In this document: positions 11,474-21,467 of the stretch, piece by piece
Numbering within the stretch: position 1 is the stretch's first letter
Layout: the number at the start of each line of letters is the position of its first letter
NCBI GenBank assembly: GCA_009602725.1
Contig: WELB01000036.1
Location: 543,970-607,969, forward strand
Reading direction: 5' to 3'
Length of the DNA: 64,000 bases
From: Spirogloea muscicola
Taxonomy: Eukaryota; Streptophyta; Zygnematophyceae; Spirogloeales; Spirogloeaceae
The notes under the pieces: generated by a model
Told to the model about the DNA's origin: nothing
Seen by the model: only the letters and a program-made list of their open reading frames with translations
The model's database searches: none
Position numbers and translations under genes: made by a program

Positions 11474-13279
11474 GCACGGATAAAAATGAGTTAACCTGAT
11501 TCGTTGTCGGAGCTGCTCTGAGGCTACAAGGGGACTCAACCCCTGCCCCATGACCCCATGACCCCACCTTGCTTGCACTGGGCAAGGTGGTCTTTCCCCC
11601 ATGCTTGTGACAGAGGCAGTCGGAGGTCCATTGACCTTCACAGAGTGCTCCAATCCTTTCGTTTAGCTCTGGAGTGGCAAGGTTGCGCTGGTTGCTCCAG
11701 CCGACATGAGTGCATACAGTTTTGACCTTCCCCACCCTCAAAGACCCTCTCCGCTTGTGTAGGTCTGAGATTAGCAGATACTAGTCATAACCTTGGACCA
11801 ATGAAGTGGAGCGCTTTGCTTTTCTCCATTGGGCCAATATGGAGGTGCTGCACAATGCGGCCCATGATCTGCCGCTGTCGCCCTCTTTACTTTTTCCCCT
11901 CCCCTACAGGGTTGGCAGCGCTGGACGTTAATGACACAATCCTTGTACATGCGGGTGGGCCCCTGACGGCCATTGCCGCTGCTCGCCCGCCGTCGAAAGA
12001 TTTTGGTCAAGGTCATTATGCTCCCTGGCCCAATGCAGTGTAGAGAGCTGCCAGTAATGTGTTGTGGTGGCCGCTGCTGTGCTCACTACTTCTGCGCACT
12101 GCTTTGTACACTTCTGCAGCTTGGCAAGGCTCGTACAGGCCCCGTCGCTAAGCCCATCAAGGGCAATGTGCATGGCAGCCTGCGAGTTGTGCCTCGTGCT
12201 GTGGGATCTCATGAAGTGCCATGCGTCACTGAGTACATAACCAAGCAATGCTCGCCAATTTTTAGCATAGCCCTCTCTGGGCTGTGTGACTATCCATCAG
12301 GGGCAGTGTGCGCGGCAGTGTGAGAGCCGCGTTGCGGGCCGCAAGGTCGTGTGCTGCTGGGCAATATAAAAAGAGACAGATGTAGGCTCGCTTTGAGGTT
12401 CCAAGCAACATGGCAGACATTGAACTGCCACTTCCCAGAGCCCTTCCCAGTTGAAGGGCAGCTTATTGACATGCAGTGTGGCATTGGAAGATTCTCAGTG
12501 ACAGGCAGTGCACATAGAGCTTTTAGCTCCAAAGGTAGGTCCGTCCATCTGGGCAATGGCCAAGCGCGGCATGCACCTCACCACTGAGAGCATGTGCTAC
12601 TATGGAAGAAGAAGAGGCAAGCTTGTGGGCTCGCTTGTAACTCGCCTGCAACATGACAGAGGATGCTGCAATAACAAGCAAATTCCAGTTGTCGGGCTAA
12701 TCACTGACATGCAGTGCAACAATAGAAGGTTTTAGAGGGTAGCGCTTCACAAAGAGCTGTTGACTTCAAAAGCGAGTCCGTCCATGCCACTGCGGGCCTG
12801 TACAGGTGCGCGAAAGAGGGGGCACAGGCGCAGCGCAGCTGCTTGGAGAAAGCAGTGCAGCAGGAACATGTTTCAAATCACCAGTTACCTGCCAGGCTAA
12901 GATTGGCCCCTGCACTTAGGCGTGCCTGCCTGCAATTGAACCCCGAACCTATTCGACATTGTTTTAGGGAGGAGGTGGAGAGGGGAGGGGCAGGGGAGGG
13001 GAGTTTGTAGTTGGGCTGTCCTATGTACATGGCTGCCAAAACAGCGCCCTGCTGCTGTGCGGCCTCGCAGCAGCCTGCCAGCAGCAGGGTTCATGTCTCC
13101 AGGCTGCAACTCGAAGTAACTGAAGCCCCACAAAGGCCACAAGGTGTGCAAGGTGGTGAGACAGGATGCATCCTATCTGCAACCGCCACGCAGGCCGTTG
13201 CCTCCTGCTACACTGCCACCAGCACAATTGGGCAAGGCCTCGCCAGCACTGCCACTGCTGCCGCTGCCGCCGGCATACT
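11474..13279. other. Intergenic, with a diverged tandem duplication
   Basis: No gene was recognised between the stops of two convergent genes. About 12383-12560 and 12622-12790 are two diverged tandem copies sharing GACATGCAGTG and AGGTCCGTCCAT-like blocks. Both 3' UTRs must lie here, but no clear polyadenylation signal was identified. Confidence 0.45.
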
Positions 13280-14575
13280 CTAGGGGCAGCCAAACGTGTT
13301 CTCGCCACTGTATGTGAAGTAGAGGAAGCCGTCCTCGTCCTTGTGCTCCTCGTAGATGGACGACATAAGTGCCGCTGTGGTCATGCACCGGCACCCAGAG
13401 CAGCACAATGATGCATAATGAGCAAAGACATCAAGCATGCCCTGCGAGCGCATGGCACCAGACATATACCAATACTCCTGAAGCCGGTGAAGGGGCTCTT
13501 GGCCAGGCTGCATGTCCAGGGCCGCTGTTCATCATAGAGACATGACCACTCATCCAAGCGCACAACTTTTCCCCCAGACTCACCACCCATGGAGTATGTT
13601 GCAGGGGATGAAGAGCCTCACCAGTTGGAGGCAGCACGTTGTCAACAAAGATGAAGATGGCCTTCTCCGGGCTCAGCTTGATGCGCTTGCGGATGACATA
13701 CACAAACTGGCCGACCGTCAGGTCCGCAGGCACGAGGTACCTGCAGCCACCAGGAAAGTCGGTAGATTATCGAGCCAAAGTAGCTCGACCCCGATTGAGC
13801 GCATGGCCATGTCGCGCCGTTGGCTGGGGCCCACGACTCAGGACTTGCAAGGACGGCGCTGAGAGCTGCCGGGCACCCTCACTTCTTCTTGTCGATGTCA
13901 GGGATGTCGCTCTTCTCGGCCTTCTCCACGATGACCTGAGGCAAAGAGGGTGAGCCATATGCAACAGCAAATGAGGGCCCACAAGTGCATGAGGAGCTGA
14001 GGCCACCATGCAGCTCATTAGCAGCGGCTGGCAACTTGACTGCCGCGGCCAGCGTCGGCCGGAGGCCGTAGCCAGGCTCCAGGAAGCCAGAGCGATTGTG
14101 CCAGTAATCTAAAACATTCGTCAGAATACAACGCTTTCCAAATAATGTCAACTACAAAGATATCACGATTGCCTTCTAGTCACACTGAGATTAGAGTCCG
14201 CTGCCATGAAGCCGGAGCGACAATACAGCTGCCAACTGCGGCGGTAGAAGGGGTGCAGAGACCCCTTCACGCCGCCAACTGCCGGCCATGGCCAAGACAG
14301 CAAATACGACGGAAGCGACGGCCAAAGCCGGCGGCAACTGCCGCCGCCGCCGCCGTCGCCAATTGCGGCGCGTGCGGCGCTCACCGGAATCCTGTCGGGG
14401 TACTTCTCGCGGATCCTGGCCGCCTCCGCCTGCCGCTTCTCTGCACGCCGCAGCAACTGCCCGTCAGCATGGCAGCGACGTCCCCAGGCGCCTCCCACGC
14501 AGAGCCTCGCCGCCGCCGCCGCCGCCGTTAAGGCATACCGAGTGGGTGCTCCTGCTTGAAGGAGCTCTTGGCCAT
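13280..14575 (-). CDS. ATG8: Autophagy-related ubiquitin-like protein ATG8
   Basis: Five exons on the minus strand: 14539-14575, 14385-14440, 13883-13935, 13622-13740 and 13280-13374. They total 360 nt (119 aa), with all phases closing. The product starts [20 protein letters not shown] and carries the two N-terminal helices and the ubiquitin-like core ([53 protein letters not shown]). It ends TFGCP. In this family the protease ATG4 removes residues after the conserved glycine, here Cys-Pro, and the glycine is then joined to phosphatidylethanolamine on autophagosome membranes. Length and sequence are typical of plant and algal ATG8. (GCC)n arrays lie inside intron 1 and just upstream of the start codon. 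Confidence 0.97.
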
Positions 14576-14627
14576 GGCGGCGGCTGGCACCCCTTGCGGC
14601 AGCGGGCTTAAGGCAGACACAGAGTCC

Positions 14628-14661
<34 letters not shown>
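14509..14661. repeat. (GCC)n arrays around the ATG8 start
   Basis: One GCC array at about 14509-14527 lies in ATG8 intron 1 next to the 5' splice site. A second at about 14628-14661 lies upstream of the start codon. Confidence 0.8.
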
Positions 14662-14923
14662 GACCGCCGCCGCGATAGCCGCCGCGTTTGACGGCAGGGA
14701 GGGCGGACGCGGCGAGGGTTCTCAGAAAGGATTGATTCCTCGGCCTCTGGGGGAGGAGGGAGGAGCTAGGGACTCCGAGCGAGGGCCCCGGTAACGCCAC
14801 ACCCTGACGGAAGGGAGGGGGGGAGGGGCCCGGAGGCAGCGGCCTCCATAGCCGCCTGGCTATGGCGGGGGCCCAAGTTTGACCCCACACGTGGCGGCGG
14901 CGTCATCCTCTACCCCGGAGCGG

Positions 14924-14948
14924 TCGGGGGTTCGACTCCCGGGCGCAG
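14924..14948 (+). other. tRNA T-arm / B-box-like motif
   Basis: GGGGGTTCGACTCCC has the form of a tRNA T-arm and RNA polymerase III B box. No matching acceptor stem or D-arm was found, so this is at best a relic or a SINE-type internal promoter piece next to the repeat unit that follows. Confidence 0.3.
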
Positions 14949-15034
14949 CAGCGGCGCGGCGGAGAAGCGAGCGCGGCTGCTGTGGGCCCACCCACCACGG
15001 GCCGTGCCGTCTGAGGCCCCATCTGGTTGTGCCG

Positions 15035-15265
15035 GCAGAGCCGTCGCTGCTGCCTCTGGCTCTGGCCAGGGGACCCACTTCCAGGAGCCTAGCATCTCTG
15101 ATCTGCGGCTGCTTAGCAGGGGTTACTGAGTGATTCGTAGCTGCTTTGCTTCTCTTTGTGCTTGTTTTTCATAGCGCTTCCCCTGGCCCCTTCTCGTCCT
15201 TTGTTCATTCTTTTTGGGGCTGGCTTTTCCAGCCCCTATCCTCAATGGGCGAGCACTTTCTTCAT
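15035..15265 (+). repeat. Dispersed repeat unit A, copy 1
   Basis: This ~200-bp unit runs from GGCCAGGGGACCCACTTCC through CTGCTTAGCAGGGGTTACTG and GCGCTTCCCCTGGCCCC to a GGGCTGG/CCAGCCC hairpin and GGGCGAGCACTTTCTTC. Other plus copies lie at 27607-27800 and 50406-50594, a minus copy at 3576-3800 and partial copies at 3805-3918, 39560-39790 (minus) and 42935-43033. Confidence 0.75.
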
Positions 15266-15592
15266 CTGAAACAGGAGTGAGCTCATCCAGGGGGCAAGGG
15301 CTGTGGAAGGCCAGCCCGGAAAGAATGGACACTGATCAGGCGACGAGAGAGGCACGGCCACAAAGTAAGAAGCAGCTCTTCCAATGAAGGTCAATGGCGG
15401 TGAGAACGTGGCACGTTCTAAAGGGGGCGACGGCTGAGAAAGCGAAAGTGGCTCTCCCAAAGGGGGCGAGGGCTGTGTACAGCGAGCCCAAATTACCCCA
15501 CCGAGAAAGGCCAGCCCAAACTTTGTGGACAAGGTTATACAAAGGGCCGAAAGGCGCTAATAACACACAGCAGATGGGAGCTCAGTAACCCC
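15119..15592. repeat. Foldback element with GGTTACTGAG inverted ends
   Basis: The left end reads AGGGGTTACTGAG and the right end CTCAGTAACCCCTAG. Between them are several hairpin modules, plus orientation on the left half and minus on the right half, so the whole region can fold back. No coding capacity. Confidence 0.55.
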
Positions 15593-16089
15593 TAGTGTGA
15601 GAGGCCAGCCAAAAGCCACCTCAAGAGGTCAAGCCCTTGCTGACAATGGCTTGACCTCTTGCACCAGCTTGCACAATGCGCTATGTCCCGACGTCACAAC
15701 GTTGTGGCAGATGTCAACGCAGCAGGCTCTTAGGACCTGGTGTGTGGGATGCGGCTTTCCATTCCCCTGCGGCGCTCCCTGGCACATGCCTAGCATCTTC
15801 GTCAAAGCGAACGAGAAAAGACGCGCTGTGCCCATGAAATCATATAAAGGCCTATCCAAGCCAATACACTGTTTAGGCAATGGCTGGTTCTTAGACTGGG
15901 GCTACACTAATCGAGACCCTATGCTAGGGGGGGCTACCGTATCAGGGCATAAGCAGGTCGAAGGGGGGCTTCAGTACCCTTGAATGAGCATGTACAACCC
16001 GGACAGGCTAATTTGGGGAGCCGGAGCACCGCCATGGAAGCCAGTGGCCTGACTTCGAGCGCGCAGCACGCTGATGGATAGCCAACCTT

Positions 16090-16770
16090 GAACCAGCCCA
16101 AAGATCTTCAGCACATCATGTTAGGCACTCGGCCACAGCAATGGCTCAATTGAAGTTAGTGAAGTCATGTCTAATCCTAATTGGTCACACTGGATAGCAG
16201 TCAAGCGTGTCATCATGTATTTGGAAGGGAACAGTACCAATAACACCATAGATCGGATCTCTCCTTCATATCCGAGTTCTGTTTGGATGCAGGCATGTGT
16301 GTTACAGAAAACGATGGGCAGTGACTTCAATGATAGACGTTCTACAATCTCTGTTGCTTGCAGGAGCTATATCCTGGAGCAGTGAAAAACAAGCAATAGT
16401 TGCCCTGTCAACAACAGAAGCTGACTATGGCGGCTTCAAATGCTGTGAAGTAAGCAATATGGCGCCGCCGACTTATGTGGGACCTCTGGTCTGCACCAAT
16501 CTTTGAAGACAACTTTACAGACTCACAAGGCGGTCTTGCATTGACCAAAAATCGGAACTTCCACTCTTATACAATTAGACACAGAGGTACTCAGTCAGAA
16601 GGCATGTACAGCAGAGAGATTAATATGCTTCACTACTGTACAGCAGCGGTGCCGGTGGTGGATATGCTAAAGAAACGAATTCCCAAAGTCAAGCTGTTCG
16701 ATTGCGAAGAGATAACTTCATCAGCAACAGCCTCCTTCAAATGCATCGCAGTCAATGAATGTTGCTTCTT
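16090..16770 (+). mobile_element. Broken Ty1/copia LTR-retrotransposon fossil (3' end of pol)
   Basis: Reading frames match the RNase H end of copia-type polyproteins: HWIAVKRVIMYLEG, DRRSTISV, and ISWSSEKQAIVALSTTEADY. They are followed by the integrant-terminal region with a ..HRGTQSEG..SREINML.. layout. Only this part of the element was recognised; no long terminal repeats were identified. The copy is clearly broken, in several places, and looks old. Confidence 0.7.
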
Positions 16771-17217
16771 GTAGTGAAGATGGTGCATCAATGCCAGTGT
16801 CAGTTAAGGGTGGCAGTACCTTGGCTAGTTGTCCAGAATGGATTACGGGCTTTCTTGTTCTCGGTGATCTTCTCATCGTTATTGCCGAACGATATAAGTC
16901 TCTTCTTGTTGCACAAGTATACCTTTCTACCCATGCTCCTGCACATCAGCTTCTGCCAAAGATCTTCTTTTTGTTCGTCGGTACTAGTAGAGCTATATGC
17001 CCAGCCGGTTTCAGCCAAATCTTCGGGTCCCATCTTCTTTTTGATCGATCGATGTTGTCAGACATGCTGACAACTTCTAAACAATAATAAATGTGTATTG
17101 CGAGCCACGTTTATAGTTGGCGGTACAGCACCGAACTTTACCTATGGGCTCACTGACCCACTGGCACAAGGTAGCCTCCACTTGGCGGCGCAGGGATGGC
17201 GAGCACCGCCACCGCTG
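16771..17217. other. AT-richer gene-free stretch
   Basis: No gene was recognised. It includes a minus-strand open frame at 16800-17033 that matches no family I know. The LIP2 3' UTR probably begins at its right end. Confidence 0.3.
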
Positions 17218-17753
17218 TCAGAGGTCCAGGAGCACCTCCTCGTAGCCCAGACGGTTGGCGAAGGCGGCGATGAGCTGCTCCGCGACGCTGTCGGTGTGCA
17301 GCGGGCCAGCAGCGGCGGCCTCGCGGGCGAGCGAGGTGACGCGCTTGCCGGCGAGGCCGCAGGCGACGATGTGGTCGAAGAAGGCGAGGTCGGGGTCGGC
17401 GTTGAACGCCAGGCCGTGCGTCGTGACGCCGCCGGCGCCGATGCGGACGCCAACGGCGCCCAGCTTGGCGTCGCCCACCCAGGCGCCGGGCGCGCCGCAG
17501 ACGCGGCAGGCGGCGGCCACGCCATGTGCCGCGGCCGCCGCCACCATCACGTCCTCCAGCGCCTCCACGAAGGCGCGCGCGCCCAGGCGGCGCTCGCGCA
17601 GCGCCAGGATGGGGTAGAGCACCACCTGGCCGGGCCCGTGGAAGGTCACGTCGCCGCCGCGGTCCGTGGCCACCACCGCCGCGCCCAGCGCCGCCAGCTC
17701 CGCCGCGCCCGCCCGGACGTGGCGCTCGCCCTCGGCGCGNCCCACCACAAAAC
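17218..17753 (-). CDS. LIP2: Lipoyl(octanoyl) transferase, 3' part only
   Basis: A single minus-strand exon ends at the stop codon 17218-17220. It carries the LipB/LIP2 signature RGGDVTFHGPGQVVLYPI, the VGDAKLGAVGVRI segment with the conserved lysine, THGLAFN, and HIVACGLAGKRVTSL with the catalytic cysteine. LipB-family enzymes move octanoate from acyl carrier protein to the lipoyl domains of 2-oxoacid dehydrogenases and glycine cleavage H protein; plant LIP2 is mitochondrial. The exon opens at a splice acceptor near 17753 reading FVVG-R-A, where the family has a VVGRRA-like turn. An ambiguous base at 17740 falls inside that motif. Residues before it (about a quarter of the protein and any transit peptide) are absent: upstream on the same strand lie two exons of a different gene, Hip. 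Confidence 0.85.
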
Positions 17754-17925
17754 CTGGTAACTCTCAGCAAGCGGCAGCTGCAGTAGGCGTACATGAGTCT
17801 AATAGGGCTCCGCCTAGTCTCGTCTCAGAAGAATAGTAGGCTGCTATCAGTGCCAGAAGTAGCCGCAACGACTACAGATAACCATGGCAGCCTGCCGTGA
17901 AACAGGGGCAGCAAGAGGCGCTCAC

Positions 17926-18229
17926 CGAGCCATAAGCCTCCGCAGGAAGCTTCGCCCCCAGCCTGCCACACACGCCAGCGCGGCCAACAGCTCAGTCCGC
18001 CAGGTGAGCAGCCACTTGCGTCACGGAGGACCGAGACAGAGCCCGGTACGGCAAGCCCGTGGTGGGGACAAGCAGAAACCGATGCGCAGCTGCAATGGCC
18101 GGGGTAAGAGGAGGCGCACCCTTCGAGGTAGTCGCGGAAGAAGCGCAGGTTGGGCGAGGCGAGCACGGCAGGCGACGCTTGGCACAGCGTCACGAACTGC
18201 CGCAGCTGCGCAACCTTCGCGGAGTCCAT
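17926..18229 (-). CDS. Hsc70-interacting protein (Hip/ST13), first two exons only
   Basis: Exon 1 (18120-18229) encodes MDSAKVAQLRQFVTLCQASP and continues to RFFRDYLE, the N-terminal dimerisation domain of Hip as in plants and animals. Exon 2 (17926-17962) continues in phase with GLGAKLPAEAYGS, matching the LGAKIP turn that follows. Hip is a TPR co-chaperone that stabilises ADP-bound Hsc70. The acidic linker, TPR repeats and C-terminal domain are missing: the next exon downstream on this strand belongs to LIP2 and is out of phase with exon 2 (phase 0 against 1). This is either an assembly mis-join or a genomic break. The start faces PDCD2 divergently. Confidence 0.75.
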
Positions 18230-18254
18230 GGCGACGGCGGCGGCGACGGCGGCT

Positions 18255-18294
<40 letters not shown>

Positions 18295-18398
18295 TCAGCT
18301 CAGCGCTGCTCCGAGGAGGTCACTTGGGCTGAGCGCCAGAGGCTTTCCTGGAGCGCTCAGTAGCTTTGCCGTGGACTTGGCGCGGCGAGGCCGGCAGT
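18230..18398. promoter_or_regulatory. 169-bp divergent promoter between Hip and PDCD2-like gene
   Basis: The start codons of Hip (minus) and the PDCD2-like gene (plus) are 169 bp apart, so both 5' UTRs and promoters share this stretch. It contains a (GGC)n array at about 18254-18293. No TATA box was seen. Confidence 0.6.
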
Positions 18399-21300
18399 AT
18401 GGGCAAGGAGCTGTCAATGGTGGCGGCGGCAACGGTGAGCCCCTCCGACGGCGGCCGCCGCTCTCGCCGCCAAGCTCGTCAGTGACACCCGCAGCCGCTG
18501 GAGAGTCGCCCTCAGCGGCGGCTGCAAGGAGCGGTGCTGAATCCTGAGGCGGGTTTAGCTCCGCATCTCGTTGTCGATGTCGTCAGTGCTGCTGCCGCTG
18601 CCGCTGCGGCTGCCGTGGCTGCCGCCAGAGCCAGCCTCGGCCGCGGCTGTGGCAGCTACACTGACTCTTGATCGTGGCTGCCTCGAAGCTCTGAGTCCTG
18701 TGCCTGAATCCCAACCAATGCGCAGCTGGATCGCGCGGCTTCCGCGCCACTGCTGCAGGAAGTGCTGCTCGGTCTGCCGGGCCCGTGGGCCGCCAATCGG
18801 CGCGAGCCGGCCAGCCACTATGCCACCAAGATCGGCGGCCTGCCGGTGAGCCCGTCGCTGCCATGTCTGCGCTGCCTCAGGACTGATGGCTCCTTGGGCA
18901 GGCACGGGGGATTCATTTTCAGCTCCAAGCTGGTGCCATTCTGGCGAGCGATGCAGGTGTCAGAGTTCAGGCTATACCAAGCTCTTAATGTCAGTAATGT
19001 CAGCTGAGGTCCAGCAGTCCGTCTATCGTCCAGGGGTGTTGGGGCATTGGGAATTTGAGGCTTAAGTGTTGGAGGATCCGGGGATTCGCTAAGTCAGCCT
19101 CGTTGCTCTTTCCTCACACAACTGGGCGCTCTTGGCTGCTGCAGGACTGGCCTGCGGGCGCCAGCGTCAGTGACGGAAGGGCCTCGCTCGTCTGCGGCGC
19201 AAGCGGCCACTCCCTGGTGCTCGTTGCGCAGGTTTGCTGGCCCGCAGCCCACGTTGTTACAGCAAGATGCTGCCTGTCAGCTGTCTTTGACGTCCTCTAA
19301 CAAGGCTGCAGGCTGAAGTGCAGGCCTATGCCCCACTGGTGCTGGGCGGTGGCGCGCACGTTGACGAGCGCACACTGTATGTCCTGGGCTGTGGCCAAGC
19401 CGGCTGTGGCGTCCACCCCAGCAGGTAATGGTTGCACAGACCGTGTCGTGGCGGCATGACTTCAGTACGCGCCAGATGTGACGGTTCGTCCGGCCACTTG
19501 GCAGTCAGTGAGTGACAAGTCCTTGTTGTCTATCAGGTTCTGAGCCAAAGGTACAAGAGGCAGAAAAGATTTCATGGATCATATCTCCCAGTTAAGCTAT
19601 GACATTCTTCATCAACAATGTGTTACAAACATAATATAGCGTCATTTTTGCTCGTGCAGCTGGACGGCCCTGCGGCTGCAGGCCAGGGCCAAGGAGGGCG
19701 AAGCAGCTGAGCCGGCTAAGCCAGGCAAGCCGACGCAGGGCACGCCATCCGACCCCTCCTTACAGAGGTCTGCACGTTCGCTGGATGGCGATGACACGAG
19801 GACGTCGCCAAGCCCGCCCTGGCCTAGCACACTCCCTGCCGGCAAAGACCGGGAGCTGCCTGTGGAAGGAGGTGCCTGGCACTCTGGCTCAACGGGTTCA
19901 GGGTTTACAGCAATGGATGCCTGTGCATGGAAAGACACGAGCATTGAGGACGGGTGCTGGGCCACGCCGCCGTGGCCCACGGGGAGGGAGGAAGGCGAAG
20001 ACGGCCGACTCCGCGAGGAGGCCGCGTTCAGCATGCGCGAGCTAGCGGATGCGCTCGTTCAAGAAACGGCCTTGGCGGCAGCTTCGCAAAGCCGCCGGCA
20101 GGCTAGTGAGCGGAAGGCAATGGCGACCAGAGCACGTGGCGGTGATGTTACTTGTCATTCGGATGAAGCCTCTTCGAGTCGGTGGAGCGCTTTGGAGATG
20201 CTTGGTGAGGCGTTTGCGGAAGCCTCTGTTACCAGTGCTTTCGCTTGTCATGAAAAGCTTGCCCGTATTTGCTGCCTGGGGTTTCTTACGTGCCCAATTT
20301 CTGGAAATGGATGGCTGAATGGTCTGAAATCGCTCATGCCATGACATGTTCGTGACACGAATGTGCCATCCTACACCCTACACATAGGATACCGATCTCA
20401 TCAGCTACTGGATATGTAGTAGAGTTGCTTGAATGCACCAAGCAAGTCAGCGTTTCATTAGAGCCGGTTACTTTGAGATTCCATGGTCAGACGACTTGTC
20501 CAAAGCTCATATAAGATATCGCAGCGCTGCCTTGCTTCTACATATATTCTGTCACGGAGCCCGCGGCCAAGTCGAGCGTAAGCGCCTCCAGTGACTGCCT
20601 GGAGGCAAGGGCTGCACGAGGTGGACTTGGCAAAGAGGAGGAAGCTCCTGGCGAAGCTTGGGAGGGCGAGGTCTATGTGCATGACCAGGCACTGTCAGCT
20701 GACCGGGTGTATCTCAAGTTCAAGAAGCGGGTTGACAGGAGCCCTGAGCAGTGCCTGAGGTGAGTTTCATTACTGTTCGCATTAGCTGCCCCTCAACCTT
20801 TAATTGGTTAGTAGCTATCGGAGGCAAATAAGCAGCAGCTGTGTGCCAGCGGTTGGTGTACTTGCCACCCGCTTCTGTGACAAATCCCAAATCTTGTCGA
20901 AGAGCAAGATCTGGCTCTGTGCCCAGTGCTTCAAGTCTATGATGGCAAAGGGCTTCAGCTCTGTGCTGCAGGTATGCATTCCGAGGAGAGCCAGTCTGGC
21001 CTGGAGCGCAGGCTGTGCCGCCGCCGCCGTCGTGCCCGTCGTGCGGCGCCCCACGAGTATTTGAGCTGCAGCTCATGCCGCCGCTTGTGTACTTCCTCGA
21101 GGAAGCAATGCTCACAACCGAAGCAATTGGCCCCAAGTCGTGGAATTGGTCGACCCTGGCCGTGTTTACCTGCAGCCAGGTGCAATGCCAGTCTTCACAT
21201 GCACTTTGTGATGGACGCTTCATTGTATGGGTATCTTTTTGTTGTACCTTCTTACGCAAGATAAGGCATGCTTAAGTATCCCTTGCCTATACACTAGGTG

Positions 21301-21448
21301 CCTTGAATATCACAGAAAGCTTCAGTGTCAAGGGGCTGCTGCTTTTGCATATGTGCAGAGCTGCATTGACATAGCAAAGAAGCTTGACTCAAGAGGGGGG
21401 CTTGACTGGTATGCAATGGAGGAGCTGATCCTCATGCAATCAGAATGA
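18399..21448 (+). CDS. PDCD2 / PDCD2-like protein
   Basis: Exons are clear at 18399-18434, 18759-18845, 19145-19231, 19312-19424, from 19660, ending at 20759, 20972-21179 and 21359-21448. The boundary of the middle low-complexity exon(s), between about 20105 and 20540, is uncertain. Diagnostic segments are VLLGLPGPWAANRREPASHY, ATKIGGLP, the ERTLYVLGCGQAGCG zinc-binding part, SWTALRLQ, VYLKFKKRVDRSPEQCLRYA, FRGEPVWPG, CPSCGAPRVFELQLMPPLVY and the final FTCSQSC / WYAMEELILMQ. PDCD2 relatives act in 40S ribosome biogenesis as chaperones of ribosomal protein S2. The middle region is longer and richer in simple sequence than in plant homologues. The start is the first ATG, with exon 1 in phase. 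Confidence 0.85.
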
Positions 21449-21462
21449 GGAGACACCAGCAT

Positions 21463-21467
21463 TGTAA
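21463..21467 (+). terminator. TGTAA polyadenylation-like signal
   Basis: TGTAA, the usual chlorophyte polyadenylation motif, occurs 14 bases after the PDCD2-like stop codon. It is closer to the stop than usual, so it may be fortuitous. Confidence 0.35.

Noticed and set aside
14924-14948. tRNA gene at the T-arm-like motif
   Set aside because: Only the T-arm is present; no D-arm or acceptor partner was found upstream.
16800-17033. Minus-strand 77-codon frame as a gene
   Set aside because: No recognisable family, and it lies next to the copia fossil. It may be a fragment of another element, but evidence is lacking.
17218-18229. A functional Hip-LIP2 fusion protein
   Set aside because: Hip exon 2 ends in phase 0, whereas the LIP2 exon needs phase 1. 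Both genes lack essential parts, and no such fusion family is known to me.
20915-20969. An extra PDCD2 exon reading VYDGKGLQLCAA
   Set aside because: It resembles the expected motif but cannot join in phase. The acceptor at 20972 gives the exact family sequence LRYAFRGEPVWPG instead.
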